In this document: in pieces, positions 54,118-62,552 of the stretch
How positions within the stretch are numbered: the stretch's first letter is position 1
How the letters are laid out: every line of letters starts with the position of its first letter
DNA from: an uncultured Pseudomonadales bacterium
Lineage (GTDB): Bacteria > Pseudomonadota > Gammaproteobacteria > Pseudomonadales > Azotimanducaceae
Direction: 5' to 3'
Length of the DNA: 64,000 bases
NCBI GenBank assembly: GCA_951813295.1
Contig: CATOTI010000002.1
Span: 1,054,001 to 1,118,000 of the forward strand
Made by a program: the position numbers and the translations under genes
Notes under the pieces: generated by a model
Databases searched by the model: none
Told to the model about the DNA's origin: nothing
Seen by the model: the letters and a program-made list of their open reading frames with translations, nothing else

Positions 54118-55661
54118 CAGACCGCGGCCGGCCCGGGGAAATCCTCGCGCAGGAGACGCTTCAAGATCTTGCCACTCGGGTTGCGCGGAATCGTGTCGAC
54201 GAACGCAACGCCCTTCGGCTGCTTGAACCCGGCGAGTCGGCCTCGACAGAACTCGATCACGTCAGCTTCGGTCAGCGCATCGTCGCCGCGCACGATGATC
54301 GCAAACGGCGATTCGCCCCAGCGTTCACTGTCCTGGCCGATCACAGCCGCTTCGGTGACACCGGGATGCGCCTGCAGAACGTTTTCGATCTCGGCCGGAT
54401 ACACGTTCTCGCCGCCCGAAATGATCATGTCCTTGATACGGTCTTCGATGTAGATGAATCCGTCCTCATCCATCCGCGCGACGTCACCGGTATGCAACCA
54501 GTCGTCGATGATCGTCTCCGCGGTCGCCTCGGGTCGATTCCAGTACTCGCGCATCACGTGCGGCGCTCGCACGACGACTTCGCCCGCCTCGTTGTCATCG
54601 CAATCCGTCCCGTCCCCGCGCACGACACGCACGTCCGTGTGGAAGAACGCCTTGCCGGTCGAGCCGATCCGCTTGAGCGCGTTGTCCGCGTCGATCAAAG
54701 CCGCCGGACCACAGGTTTCGGTGAGCCCGTAGATCTGATGAATCGCGATACCGAGCTCAGCGTAGGCCTCGATGAGCGACTCCGGTACGGGCGCCGCCCC
54801 GGACATGCACCAACGCAACTGACTGAACTCGAACCGGCCGAGATCGCCGACCTGCAGCATGAAGTTCAGCATCGCCGGCACCGCGAGGCCGATGGTGATC
54901 TTTTCTTCCGAGATGAGTTCCCAAGCGCGAACCGGGTCGAACGCGCGCATCACGACGCTCGTGATACCCCGATAGACGTTGACCGTGATGGGCAACAACG
55001 CGCCGACGTGGAACATCGGCAACGGCGAAAGGTAGACATCGGTGTCGAGGTAGTAGGTGGTCGCGGAAAGCGTGATGCACGCCCAGATGGACGTGCCATG
55101 CGTGTGTACGACACCTTTTGGCAGGCCGGTCGTCCCGGACGTGTACATGATGTAGAGCATGTCGTCCTCGCCCGCTTCGATCGCGGGCTCGGCTTCGCTC
55201 GCAGCATCACGAAATGCGCGGTAGCCCGTCGAGAAATACGCAACGTCGCTCTCGCCCTCGACCTGCAGCCACTGATGGATGTCGGTCTTGTCACCGCGGG
55301 ACTGAAGATCGGCGACCATATCGACGAACTCGTCGTCGAACACGAGGCGCGTGACACCGGCATCTTTCAGTATGAACTCGAGTTCATCCGCGACGAGGCG
55401 CCAATTGAGCGGCACGACGACTGCACCGATCTTGCCGAGCGCAAAGTACGCCTCGACGAACTCGGCGCTGTTCATCAGTAGAAGCCCCACCCGTTCGCCT
55501 TTGGTAATGCCCGCGTCCTTGAACGCGTTCGCGCAGCGGTTGGTGCGCGCATTCAATTCCTCGAACGTGAGGCGCAAGCCCGTGTGGCTGTCGATATAGG
55601 CCTCTCGATCGGGATTGAGGAAAGCTCGTTTCGTGAGCCACCAACCGATGTTCTGTTCCAT
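54117..55661 (-). CDS. AMP-dependent acyl-CoA ligase (long-chain-fatty-acid type)
   Basis: A 514-residue ANL-superfamily ligase that activates a carboxylic acid as acyl-AMP and transfers it to CoA. The P-loop YIMYTSGTTGLPKGVVHTHG, the core IYGLTETCGPAAL, the DWLHTGDVARMDEDGFIYIEDRIKDMIISGGENVYPAEIE segment and the C-terminal lysine region PRNPSGKILKRLLRE are all present. The specific acyl substrate is not inferable. First gene of an operon with a phosphotransferase and a sulfatase; its promoter region is 55662-55906, shared with the divergent MerR-like gene. Confidence 0.95.
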   Translation of the reverse strand: MEQNIGWWLTKRAFLNPDREAYIDSHTGLRLTFEELNARTNRCANAFKDAGITKGERVGLLLMNSAEFVEAYFALGKIGAVVVPLNWRLVADELEFILKDAGVTRLVFDDEFVDMVADLQSRGDKTDIHQWLQVEGESDVAYFSTGYRAFRDAASEAEPAIEAGEDDMLYIMYTSGTTGLPKGVVHTHGTSIWACITLSATTYYLDTDVYLSPLPMFHVGALLPITVNVYRGITSVVMRAFDPVRAWELISEEKITIGLAVPAMLNFMLQVGDLGRFEFSQLRWCMSGAAPVPESLIEAYAELGIAIHQIYGLTETCGPAALIDADNALKRIGSTGKAFFHTDVRVVRGDGTDCDDNEAGEVVVRAPHVMREYWNRPEATAETIIDDWLHTGDVARMDEDGFIYIEDRIKDMIISGGENVYPAEIENVLQAHPGVTEAAVIGQDSERWGESPFAIIVRGDDALTEADVIEFCRGRLAGFKQPKGVAFVDTIPRNPSGKILKRLLREDFPGPAAV

Positions 55662-55906
55662 GGTGTCGTCTCCGTTGGTTTTGGGTCCGAAGCGGAATCG
55701 GATGCGGATGCGGATGCTTCAAAGCGCGCATGTTGGAACGAAATCCCCCGCCTGGGTAGGCCTCGTCGCGCACCATTCCGGCGACGCTGGCGGTGATCGG
55801 CGCATGGCGATCGCCAAATCCTCTACAAACCTCTACATCAAGGTATCGAAAGCCTATACACTGGTCGGCCGCGTCCTCGACAGGGGCCGGACGACCGGAG
55901 CAGGCG
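55662..55906. promoter_or_regulatory. Divergent promoter region of the ligase operon and merR-like gene
   Basis: A 245-bp spacer without a gene. It holds three tandem CGGATG hexamers (55699-55716), a direct repeat CTCTACA (55821-55827 and 55831-55837) and a putative promoter for the merR-like gene, TCTACA (55832-55837)-17 bp-TATACA (55855-55860). The repeats overlap the -35 element and are candidate autoregulatory sites. Confidence 0.45.
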
Positions 55907-56803
55907 ATGGCGGAAGCAGAACGGCTCTACAAGATCGGCGAAGTCGCACGGCGCACCGGTAATTCCGTCGAATGCCTACGCGCCTGGGAGCGACGGTACG
56001 GGCTGGAACCCGCGCAACGCGCCGGCAAGACGCGGTTCTACGACGAAGCGCAGATCGAGCGCCTCGGCACCATCAAACGACTGCTCGATCGTGGCCATCC
56101 CATCAGTCAGGTCATCAACCTGCCCGATACTGCCCTCGACGAACTCATACGCCCGACGCCGCCGAGCCGAGGCATGTTGACGAGTGCCACCATCGGTCTG
56201 ATCGGCACGCCCTTGTTGCGCGCCGTGCACGACGTCGAACCCAACCTGCCGATCCACGCCACCTGGCCCTCCGTCGGTGCCTTCGAAGCCGATTGGCAGT
56301 ATCTGCCGGACGCAACCGACTTCATCGTCTATCTACCATCGCTCGACGCCGCCCTGATCGAACGCTACGTCGACACTGTGCCGGGCGATTGGATTTTCGT
56401 GTATCGCTACGCGACCCAATCGGAACTCGACGCAATCGACCACTTCGAGCCCCGGCACGTGGCGATCCGCTCGTGGCCAACCCCGTGGGAGATCCTCGAA
56501 AACCTCATCCTGCTGCGCCGCGGGCGCGGTCCGCTCGCCGCGCCGCGGACGACCGAACAGCGTTTTTCCGAAGAAGAACTGGCACACGTGATGAACAGCA
56601 CCGTCGCACCCGAACTCGTGCAGCCGCGGGACCTCGCGGGCCTCGTCGTCGAACTGAACGACTTCGGCCAGCACGTCAGCCGCCTCTGCGAGGATCCGAA
56701 CGCACGCGAGGTACTGGGGCGTGTCGAGTTGGCACGCGCCGAACTCGAACTCGTTCTCGAGGATCTCGCCGAAACCCACAGTCTCTTCGTTCGACCCAAT
56801 TAA
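55907..56803 (+). CDS. MerR-family regulator with degenerate sensor domain
   Basis: A 298-residue regulator. The N-terminal MerR helix-turn-helix (LYKIGEVARRTGNSVECLRAWERRYGLEPAQRAGKTRFYDEAQIERLGTIKRLLDRGH) has the ARRTG, AWERRYGL and TRFYD signatures of the LitR/CarH-like branch. The C-terminal domain resembles the B12-binding fold in length and pattern but lacks the His-containing DxHxxG motif, so light/cobalamin sensing is doubtful. ATG at 55907 with GGAG upstream. It may control the divergent CoA-ligase operon and the small-RNA locus downstream. Confidence 0.85.
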   Translation: MAEAERLYKIGEVARRTGNSVECLRAWERRYGLEPAQRAGKTRFYDEAQIERLGTIKRLLDRGHPISQVINLPDTALDELIRPTPPSRGMLTSATIGLIGTPLLRAVHDVEPNLPIHATWPSVGAFEADWQYLPDATDFIVYLPSLDAALIERYVDTVPGDWIFVYRYATQSELDAIDHFEPRHVAIRSWPTPWEILENLILLRRGRGPLAAPRTTEQRFSEEELAHVMNSTVAPELVQPRDLAGLVVELNDFGQHVSRLCEDPNAREVLGRVELARAELELVLEDLAETHSLFVRPN

Positions 56804-56813
56804 ACAAAAGCAG

Positions 56814-56856
56814 TTGACAGACGGACTGTACTGGATAAAGATTCGCTTCTGTACAG
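56814..56856 (+). promoter_or_regulatory. Promoter and CTGTAC operator motifs upstream of candidate small RNA
   Basis: TTGACA (56814-56819) and TAAAGA (56836-56841), 16 bp apart, form a good sigma-70-like promoter directly after the merR-like gene. CTGTAC occurs at 56826 and again at 56849 as the perfect palindrome CTGTACAG, 23 bp apart, bracketing the -10 region; similar TGTACA-type sites are bound by some MerR/LitR-like regulators. Confidence 0.5.
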
Positions 56857-57012
56857 GTTTCAGGCGTGCTCAGTCCCGGAAAACAGTCCTCCCTTCAAAG
56901 TGTCTTCCCCCTTAAGGGGCTGATTTGGTGATTCGTCACCGCACGCCGTTTTCTTCCATCCCTGAAAAACGAGGGATACAAAAAGGCCTCGATTAACGAG
57001 GCCTTTTTTTTT
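56848..57012 (+). ncRNA. Candidate small RNA with UUCG-capped hairpin and intrinsic terminator
   Basis: Between the merR-like gene and a convergent gene lies about 165 nt without an open frame, led by a promoter-like pair and ending in a strong intrinsic terminator. Inside are the perfect inverted repeats CCCCTTAAGGGG (56908-56919), GGTGA-TTCG-TCACC (56927-56940, a UUCG tetraloop hairpin) and ATCCCT...AGGGAT (56958-56977), then GGCCTCG/CGAGGCC with nine Ts. Several stable hairpins plus promoter and terminator suggest a real transcript. The start site is approximate, and a 3' UTR of the regulator is the alternative. Confidence 0.5.
56985..57012 (+). terminator. Strong intrinsic terminator
   Basis: A 7-bp stem GGCCTCG (56985-56991)/CGAGGCC (56997-57003) with loop ATTAA is followed by nine Ts (57004-57012). 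Four to five A residues precede it, so it can also terminate the convergent phosphotransferase transcript. It is the clearest terminator in the window. Confidence 0.92.
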
Positions 57013-57028
57013 GCGAACCTGGCGCCGT

Positions 57029-57967
57029 TCAACCGGTCAGAAGCTCGAGCGCACTCGCCGCCCGTTTTCTGATGTTGGCGCGATAGGTCTCCATATCGAG
57101 TTCCTGATCCCCCATCGCACCCACGAGATAGCGTTTGTAGACGCCCTGCGTGATCGCGGCTAAGCGCCAGTGCGAAAACGCCCGGTAATAGTTGATTCGG
57201 CCGAGATCCCGGCCCGTGCGCTGCTCGTAGATTTCACAAAGCGCTTCACGACTGCCGAATCCACCCACGCTCGTCGGGTTCTCTTCCCAATCCTCACCCG
57301 GTTGCGTCCAGTTGTTGAGCAGGTAGCCGACATCGGCGAGAGGGTCCACGATCGAATAGCCGATCTGTTCGGGAACGTTCTCGTGCAGTAAGCGCTCGCT
57401 TTCGTCCATCTCCGGAATGTCGTGGGTCTTGGTGTCCGCGTACTGCTTCGTCCAACGCTTCAGTTGTCGTTCGATGTAGCCTTCTTTACGGGCGAGTTCG
57501 CCGAGGCCAATGTTCGCCGGGTCGACATTGTGGAGATCGCTGAGCACCTCGAAGATGTGTCGACCCGCCGCAGCGCGTTCAGCCTCCGGCAAGCTCTCAG
57601 CCGCTTCCGGGGTATGCGGCACCACGCCCTCGACGAACTTCATCACGTAAAACGGTAATCCGTTGACGTCCGGATCCTCACAGAGCCCGTGCGTACTCGG
57701 TACCGGAACGTTCGTCTGGTTCACGGCAGCGACGATCCGGTGTTCGCGGGCCATGTCGTGCGCACTCTCGAGAATATGACCGAGAGGTGGCCGGCGCAGA
57801 ACGTAGGCGGCGCCAGCCTGATCGACGAACTTGTAGGTGAGGTTGGAATGTCCGCCCGCAATCAGTGAAAAATCGAGCGGCGGCGCGAGGCCGTCGATCC
57901 TTTCGACCAGCCAGGCCGTCACGTTGTCGACGTCGATGCCTTCGACCGTTCCCGTTTCGCTCGCCAC
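57029..57967 (-). CDS. Phosphotransferase family protein lacking the catalytic loop
   Basis: A 312-residue APH/ACAD10-11-like kinase fold with intact N-lobe (AGGHSNLTYKFVDQAGAAYVLRRPP) and C-terminal SPLADVGYLLNNW-like part. Intact members have HGDxxxxN and DWE between these; here the frame jumps from NVPEQIGYSIV directly to DPLADVGYLLNNW, so about 30 residues including the catalytic Asp, Asn and metal-binding Asp are missing. The frame is open, so a protein can be made, but kinase activity is unlikely. Either a true in-frame deletion or assembly error. Faces the candidate small RNA. Confidence 0.88.
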   Translation of the reverse strand: MASETGTVEGIDVDNVTAWLVERIDGLAPPLDFSLIAGGHSNLTYKFVDQAGAAYVLRRPPLGHILESAHDMAREHRIVAAVNQTNVPVPSTHGLCEDPDVNGLPFYVMKFVEGVVPHTPEAAESLPEAERAAAGRHIFEVLSDLHNVDPANIGLGELARKEGYIERQLKRWTKQYADTKTHDIPEMDESERLLHENVPEQIGYSIVDPLADVGYLLNNWTQPGEDWEENPTSVGGFGSREALCEIYEQRTGRDLGRINYYRAFSHWRLAAITQGVYKRYLVGAMGDQELDMETYRANIRKRAASALELLTG

Positions 57968-58051
57968 GTTCCCCTACCCCGTCATGTCAAGAAAATGGAT
58001 CGGCGCACCTTGTTCGACTCCTTCGCATTTGTCGAGTCGAGCGGTCGCCCA

Positions 58052-58951
58052 TCACATCGCTTCCTTCACCGCGGCAAACCGCTCGATGCACTCGAGCGCC
58101 TGACGCTGATCTCGCGTGATGTTGCGGATCAACACCTCCGTAAAGCCCAGTTCGGCGAGTTCGTGAATCCGTTCGGCCACGCGTCCCGGACTCCCGATCA
58201 GAAGCGCATCAGGATCGATGCCGCGATAGCCCCGTTCGATGTATCGGGACATCGCCTCCCGCGCGGATGCGTCCGACTCGCCGACAAAGACGTCCCGACG
58301 CAGCGCCATCCGCTCGGGACGACCTTCGTTGGCGCAAGCTTCCCGGTAGACGGCGATCTGGCCCTTCAGGCGATCGATCGTACTTCCCGGATCTGCTAGC
58401 CAGGCGTCGCCCAATCGAGCCGCGCGTTCGATCGCGGCCGGCGCCGATGCGCCGATCCAGACGTCGATGGGTTCCGGGGGGTGCGGCGAAATCGACGCGC
58501 CCTGGATCGAGTAGAAGCGATCCTCATCGACCGTCTCGCCCGCCCAAAGGGCGCGAAGAATGGCGAGTGACGTTTCGAACATGGAGGGCCGAAACCGAAT
58601 ATCGGCCCCCATCGCTTTGAACTGTGCCTCGCCACCGCCGATGCCGCATTGCAGGATGAACCGGCCCGAGTGGATCGACGCCAGCGTCGCTGTCTGTTCA
58701 GCGAGCAGTACCGGATTCCACAACGGCAACAGATGCAACGTGCCCGCATCGCCCGAACCCCATTCGGCCAATGCTCGAGCCAGAATCGGGACGTTCTGGT
58801 AGTACGGCGCTTGCGTCGCGTGCTGGTCCCCGACAAAGAGCGAGTCCAGCCCCGCCGATGACGCGGCCGCTGCCCGCTCGACGACGTTCCGGGCGCCTTC
58901 GCGCATGTCGTGCGTCAGCTGCAACGTCGCAATGGATATTCCGATTCGCAT
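58052..58951 (-). CDS. LLM class flavin-dependent oxidoreductase
   Basis: A 299-residue bacterial-luciferase-like TIM-barrel protein (MRIGISIATLQLTHDMREGARNVVERAAAASSAGLDSLFVGDQHATQAPYYQNVPILARALAEWG). The family binds FMN or F420; the pattern LLPLWNPVLLAEQTATLASIHSGRFILQCGIGGG is typical. Substrate cannot be predicted. It lies 84 bp from the start of the phosphotransferase gene on the same strand, and no F420 biosynthesis gene is seen in the window. Confidence 0.9.
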   Translation of the reverse strand: MRIGISIATLQLTHDMREGARNVVERAAAASSAGLDSLFVGDQHATQAPYYQNVPILARALAEWGSGDAGTLHLLPLWNPVLLAEQTATLASIHSGRFILQCGIGGGEAQFKAMGADIRFRPSMFETSLAILRALWAGETVDEDRFYSIQGASISPHPPEPIDVWIGASAPAAIERAARLGDAWLADPGSTIDRLKGQIAVYREACANEGRPERMALRRDVFVGESDASAREAMSRYIERGYRGIDPDALLIGSPGRVAERIHELAELGFTEVLIRNITRDQRQALECIERFAAVKEAM

Positions 58952-59059
58952 AACGATCCCTCATCAGCCGGACGGAGACCGTAGCGAACTCTGGGCGTCT
59001 TGTGGGCGATTCCAACCACGGACCTTTGTGAGGGCTACGCACGCGAACGAGCGCCCGCG

Positions 59060-59866
59060 TCAGCCGACGGCTTGACCGTGCTCCCGCGGCTCCGCGGCAA
59101 CCAGCTGCGGGCGCGACCAATCGAGAATGCGATGGCTGCCGTCATCGTCTTCGACGATTGCCGTGCAGGACTCGACCCAGTCGCCGCAGTTGATGTAGCG
59201 GATATCGGCGTAGTGATCGACCGCGGCACGATGGATATGACCGCACACGATGCCCTGGTATCGACCTTCGTGGCAGAACCGCAGGATCGTCTTTTCGTAT
59301 CGTCCCAAGGCGTTGACCGCCCGCTTGACCCGGTTTTTGACCCAGCCCGAGAGAGACCACTCATCCCGCCCGAAAAGTCGACGAATCCAGTTGACCGATC
59401 CGTTCATCCTGAGCAAAGCGCGGTATCCGACATCACCGAGAACAGCCATCCAGCGATGGTGATTGGCGACCATATCGAACTGATCGCCGTGAATGATGAT
59501 GAATCGACGACCATCCGCGGCGACGTAGTCGGCCTGATCGACGACATCGACATCACCGAAGCGGAAGTCCGTGTACGGGCGCAACATGTCGTCATGGTTG
59601 CCGGTCACATACACCATCTTCGTTCCACGTTCCGCCATCTCGAGCACCATCCGAACGACCGTGTTGTGGGATGCTGGCCAATAGAGCGCGGAACGGAGTT
59701 GCCAGCCATCGATGACATCCCCGACGAGAAACAATTCGTCGCAGCTATGGCGACCGAGGAAGTCGATCAGCCGATCGGCCTTGCAGCCCCTCGTGCCCAG
59801 ATGGATGTCCGAGAGGAAGATCGTCCGGTAATGGTGGACGGGAAGTTCGTCGCTAACGTTCGACAT
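59060..59866 (-). CDS. LpxH-like calcineurin-family phosphoesterase
   Basis: A 268-residue metallophosphoesterase similar to UDP-2,3-diacylglucosamine pyrophosphohydrolase LpxH of lipid A synthesis. Five metal-binding blocks are visible: FLSDIHLG, LVGDVIDGW, VTGNHDD, IIHGDQFDM and CGHIHRAAV. Its tail after the last block is longer than in E. coli LpxH (240 aa), so an LpxH2/related enzyme is possible. The ATG at 59866 is chosen; an in-frame GTG at 59896 with AAGG upstream is the alternative. Confidence 0.88.
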   Translation of the reverse strand: MSNVSDELPVHHYRTIFLSDIHLGTRGCKADRLIDFLGRHSCDELFLVGDVIDGWQLRSALYWPASHNTVVRMVLEMAERGTKMVYVTGNHDDMLRPYTDFRFGDVDVVDQADYVAADGRRFIIIHGDQFDMVANHHRWMAVLGDVGYRALLRMNGSVNWIRRLFGRDEWSLSGWVKNRVKRAVNALGRYEKTILRFCHEGRYQGIVCGHIHRAAVDHYADIRYINCGDWVESCTAIVEDDDGSHRILDWSRPQLVAAEPREHGQAVG

Positions 59867-59920
59867 AGGCGCAGATACACCGATGGAAGCGGTCACCTTG
59901 ATGGCGAGTTTTAACTATAC

Positions 59921-59941
59921 GCTGACGATTAAGTCGTCAGC
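59921..59941. promoter_or_regulatory. Perfect inverted repeat GCTGACGA-n5-TCGTCAGC
   Basis: An 8-bp perfect inverted repeat separated by TTAAG lies in the 155-bp spacer between the divergent lpxH-like and dienelactone hydrolase genes, next to AT-rich TTTTAACTATAC. The symmetry, spacing and position suit a dimeric repressor or activator site, but the cognate regulator is unknown. Confidence 0.5.
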
Positions 59942-60021
59942 CGTCTCTGTCTGGGTCTCTTGATGCGCCAAATTTCCTACGATCCGTTCAAGACTGCAAC
60001 GCATCAGTCAACCGGCCAACC

Positions 60022-60822
60022 ATGACTACCACCCTCGATCCATACGATGAGTTCACGTACGACGACGGGCATTGGTCGCGACCTGTCTACCGGCGCGGCG
60101 GCGGCCCCGCCGTGATCGTGGTACACGAAATCCCCGGCATCCACCCGCTCGTCATCCGCTTTGCCGACTATCTCGTCGACGCGGGGATGACCGTGTACCT
60201 GCCGAGCCTCTTCGGCACGCCGGTGCGGGAGCTGTCGACCGGCTACCTCGCACGCACCGCTTTCAAGGCGATTTGTATCTCCCGCGAGTTCTCGGCGCTC
60301 GCACTGAATCGGTCGAGCCCGATCGTCAACTGGCTCCGCGCCCTCGCACGCGAAGCACACGCCGAGTGCGGCGGTCGAGGTGTCGGTGCGGTGGGGATGT
60401 GTTTCACAGGCGGTTTTTCTCTCGCGATGATGACCGAGCCCGCCGTCGTCGCCCCCGTCGCCTCACAGCCCTCTCTGCCGCTCAACCTATCGCTTTTCTC
60501 TCGTGAGAAACGCAAACACGCCGTCGATCTTTCGAACGCCGAGGCAGCCATGATTCGAAAACGCCTGGAAGACGAAGATCTCTCCGCCATCGCCCTGCGG
60601 TTCTGTGGCGACAGTCTCGTGCCCGCCGAGCGATTCGAGACGCTCCGAAGATTGTTCGGCGATCGGCTCGTGACGATCGAGATTCCAGACGAAGCGGCGG
60701 CACCTTCCGAAATGAGTCCTCATTCCGTCCTCACGACCCACCTCGACACCAGCGACGAATCCGGCGAGACCTGGCAGGCATTGCAGCGCGTCATCTCGTT
60801 TCTCAAGCAAAGCACCGCTTGA
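60022..60822 (+). CDS. Dienelactone hydrolase family protein
   Basis: A 266-residue alpha/beta hydrolase with the nucleophile elbow GMCFTGG (Cys instead of Ser, as in dienelactone hydrolases) and VVHEIPGIHP forming the oxyanion loop; Asp and His of the triad are expected in RFCGDSLVPAERF and the HSVLTTH segment. Length is normal. Family enzymes hydrolyse dienelactones in chlorocatechol degradation, but many act on other esters. First of two genes followed by DUF2332 (12-bp gap). Confidence 0.9.
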   Translation: MTTTLDPYDEFTYDDGHWSRPVYRRGGGPAVIVVHEIPGIHPLVIRFADYLVDAGMTVYLPSLFGTPVRELSTGYLARTAFKAICISREFSALALNRSSPIVNWLRALAREAHAECGGRGVGAVGMCFTGGFSLAMMTEPAVVAPVASQPSLPLNLSLFSREKRKHAVDLSNAEAAMIRKRLEDEDLSAIALRFCGDSLVPAERFETLRRLFGDRLVTIEIPDEAAAPSEMSPHSVLTTHLDTSDESGETWQALQRVISFLKQSTA

Positions 60823-60834
60823 TCAACAGACCGC

Positions 60835-61809
60835 ATGACGAATGACGTTCACCGCGACCTTCACGAGAAATATCTGACGTTCGCCGATCACGAGGCGCGC
60901 GGCGTCTCACCGCTCTACGAGTCCCTTTCGCGTGCCGTGGCCCAAACGCCGGAGCTCGTCGAGCTCATCAGTGAACTCCCGTTGCCCAAGCAGCAACCCA
61001 ATCTCATTTTCGCGGCCTATCGCTTAGCCTTGGGCGTGCCGTCGTCGGCGGAGGAGTTCGCCGACCGAACCGTCCGGCACTGGCAAACGATTCGCGAAAA
61101 CGCGCTCGCACGGGCGACGCAGACCAATGAGCCGGGGCGATGCGCGACACTGCTACCGGTGCTCGCCTCGCTACCGCAGCCGCTGGCGCTGCTCGAGGTG
61201 GGTGCGTCCGCCGGGCTCTGCCTTTTTCCCGACCGTTACGCCTACCGGTACGGCGATCGCCACATCGAGCCCCGCAAGCGACTCGACCATCCACCCGTTT
61301 TTAAGTGCGTCGTCGATTCCAACGTACCGCTCCCGAGCCAATCGATCGAAGTCGTCTGGCGCCGTGGCATTGACCTCAACCCCTTGTCCGTCGACGACGT
61401 CGACGCGATGGACTGGCTACGGACCTTGATCTGGCCAGAGCACGTGGGACGCGCGCAGAATTTCGATCGAGCCCTCGAGATCGCTCGCTCGGAGCCGTGC
61501 GAGTTAAGGCAGGGAGATGCGTGCACGGACCTCGCCCGCTTTGTCGACGACGTTCCGCGAAACGCCACCCTCGTCGTTTTCCACTCGGCCGTGCTTGCCT
61601 ACGTCAGCCGACCCGAACGGCAGCGATTCGTCGACGCCGTGCGGTGTCTCGATGCCGTCTGGATCGCGAACGAACACCCGCGCGTTTTCCCGAACATCGC
61701 GGCGAAATCACCCGTTACGCCGCCCGAGGACAAATTCTTGTTGAGCGTCGATGGCGCGCCCATCGGCTTCACGGGACCACACGGTCAGTCGCTCGACTGG
61801 ATCAGATAG
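60835..61809 (+). CDS. DUF2332 domain-containing protein
   Basis: A 324-residue protein typical of the DUF2332 family: HEKYLTFADHEARGVSPLYESLSRAVAQTPELVELISELPLPKQQPNLIFAAYR, then a Rossmann-like segment LLEVGASAGLCLFPDRYAYRYGD suggestive of S-adenosylmethionine binding and a methyltransferase-like fold, with TLVVFHSAVLAYVSRPERQRF later. No member has an established function that I can name. It follows the dienelactone hydrolase and is convergent with the dUTPase gene (8-bp overlap). Confidence 0.88.
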   Translation: MTNDVHRDLHEKYLTFADHEARGVSPLYESLSRAVAQTPELVELISELPLPKQQPNLIFAAYRLALGVPSSAEEFADRTVRHWQTIRENALARATQTNEPGRCATLLPVLASLPQPLALLEVGASAGLCLFPDRYAYRYGDRHIEPRKRLDHPPVFKCVVDSNVPLPSQSIEVVWRRGIDLNPLSVDDVDAMDWLRTLIWPEHVGRAQNFDRALEIARSEPCELRQGDACTDLARFVDDVPRNATLVVFHSAVLAYVSRPERQRFVDAVRCLDAVWIANEHPRVFPNIAAKSPVTPPEDKFLLSVDGAPIGFTGPHGQSLDWIR

Positions 61810-62452
61810 AGGATGCGTAGCGTTCGTTGAGCGCGGCGTCCAGATCGTCGGGAAAACTCGGCCGTGATGCATCGAGGATTTCGAGCAGTTCCGCGAGGTG
61901 GACATTGTCTTCGCGTCCGGACCAGAGCTTGCGGTAAGTGCCTTCGCGGTAACCGTGTCGCTGCCGGAACGAGTTCAGGATGTTCTTCGAGATGTAGATC
62001 CGATACAGCGCATCGAAACTCATCGGTAACGCGTTCATGGCAGCAACGAATGCCGAGAGGTCGAAGGCGCGCCGATCGACCGCCGCGGCCGCGAGCGTCT
62101 CGACCGCTTCGAGGAAATCGGCATCGACGGGCGCCAGCGCGTCGAAGCCTCTTTCGATCGAATCCACGAGGACCGGATCCGTCGCGGAACTCGACGCGCG
62201 GATGAGTTCGGACATCCCGAAGTGCCAGATATCGACGATCTCGAGCTCGACCTGCTCACGATCGAGGTTCTGTTGCTTCCACCACTTCCAGCCGTGATGG
62301 TCCAGAAGTTCGGCGCACTCGACCCAGATCGCCCGATAGTAGGCGTAGCCCTGCTCACGCCAAACCGGGTGCACCTCGACGTTGTGACGATCCTGCATCG
62401 TCAACATCGTTTCGATCTGAATGCGTCTGCTGGCCACCGAAATCAGCCTCAT
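61802..62452 (-). CDS. Dimeric dUTP diphosphatase (dUTPase_2, MazG-superfamily)
   Basis: About 216 residues, all-alpha NTP pyrophosphatase. The signature is VHPVWREQGYAYYRAIWVECAELLDHHGWKWWK followed by REQVELEIVDIWHFGMSELI, matching the E-x-x-(E)/(x)DIxHF metal-binding motifs of trypanosomal and Campylobacter-type dimeric dUTPases. It hydrolyses dUTP to dUMP to keep uracil out of DNA. Several starts are possible; ATG 62452 is taken, GTG 62473 also in frame. Convergent with the DUF2332 gene. Confidence 0.82.
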   Translation of the reverse strand: MRLISVASRRIQIETMLTMQDRHNVEVHPVWREQGYAYYRAIWVECAELLDHHGWKWWKQQNLDREQVELEIVDIWHFGMSELIRASSSATDPVLVDSIERGFDALAPVDADFLEAVETLAAAAVDRRAFDLSAFVAAMNALPMSFDALYRIYISKNILNSFRQRHGYREGTYRKLWSGREDNVHLAELLEILDASRPSFPDDLDAALNERYASSI

Positions 62453-62552
62453 CAGGAAGTAAGAGAAGTGCACGGAATCATATCGATCCGCGAGCGGAGC
62501 CCGCGAGTTCGATAAACTTACGCGTCTTGCGTTGAGCCTCCAGGACGAGTGA

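Noticed and set aside
55699..55716. Three CGGATG hexamers
   Set aside because: Too short to call a functional repeat; noted only as part of the divergent promoter region.
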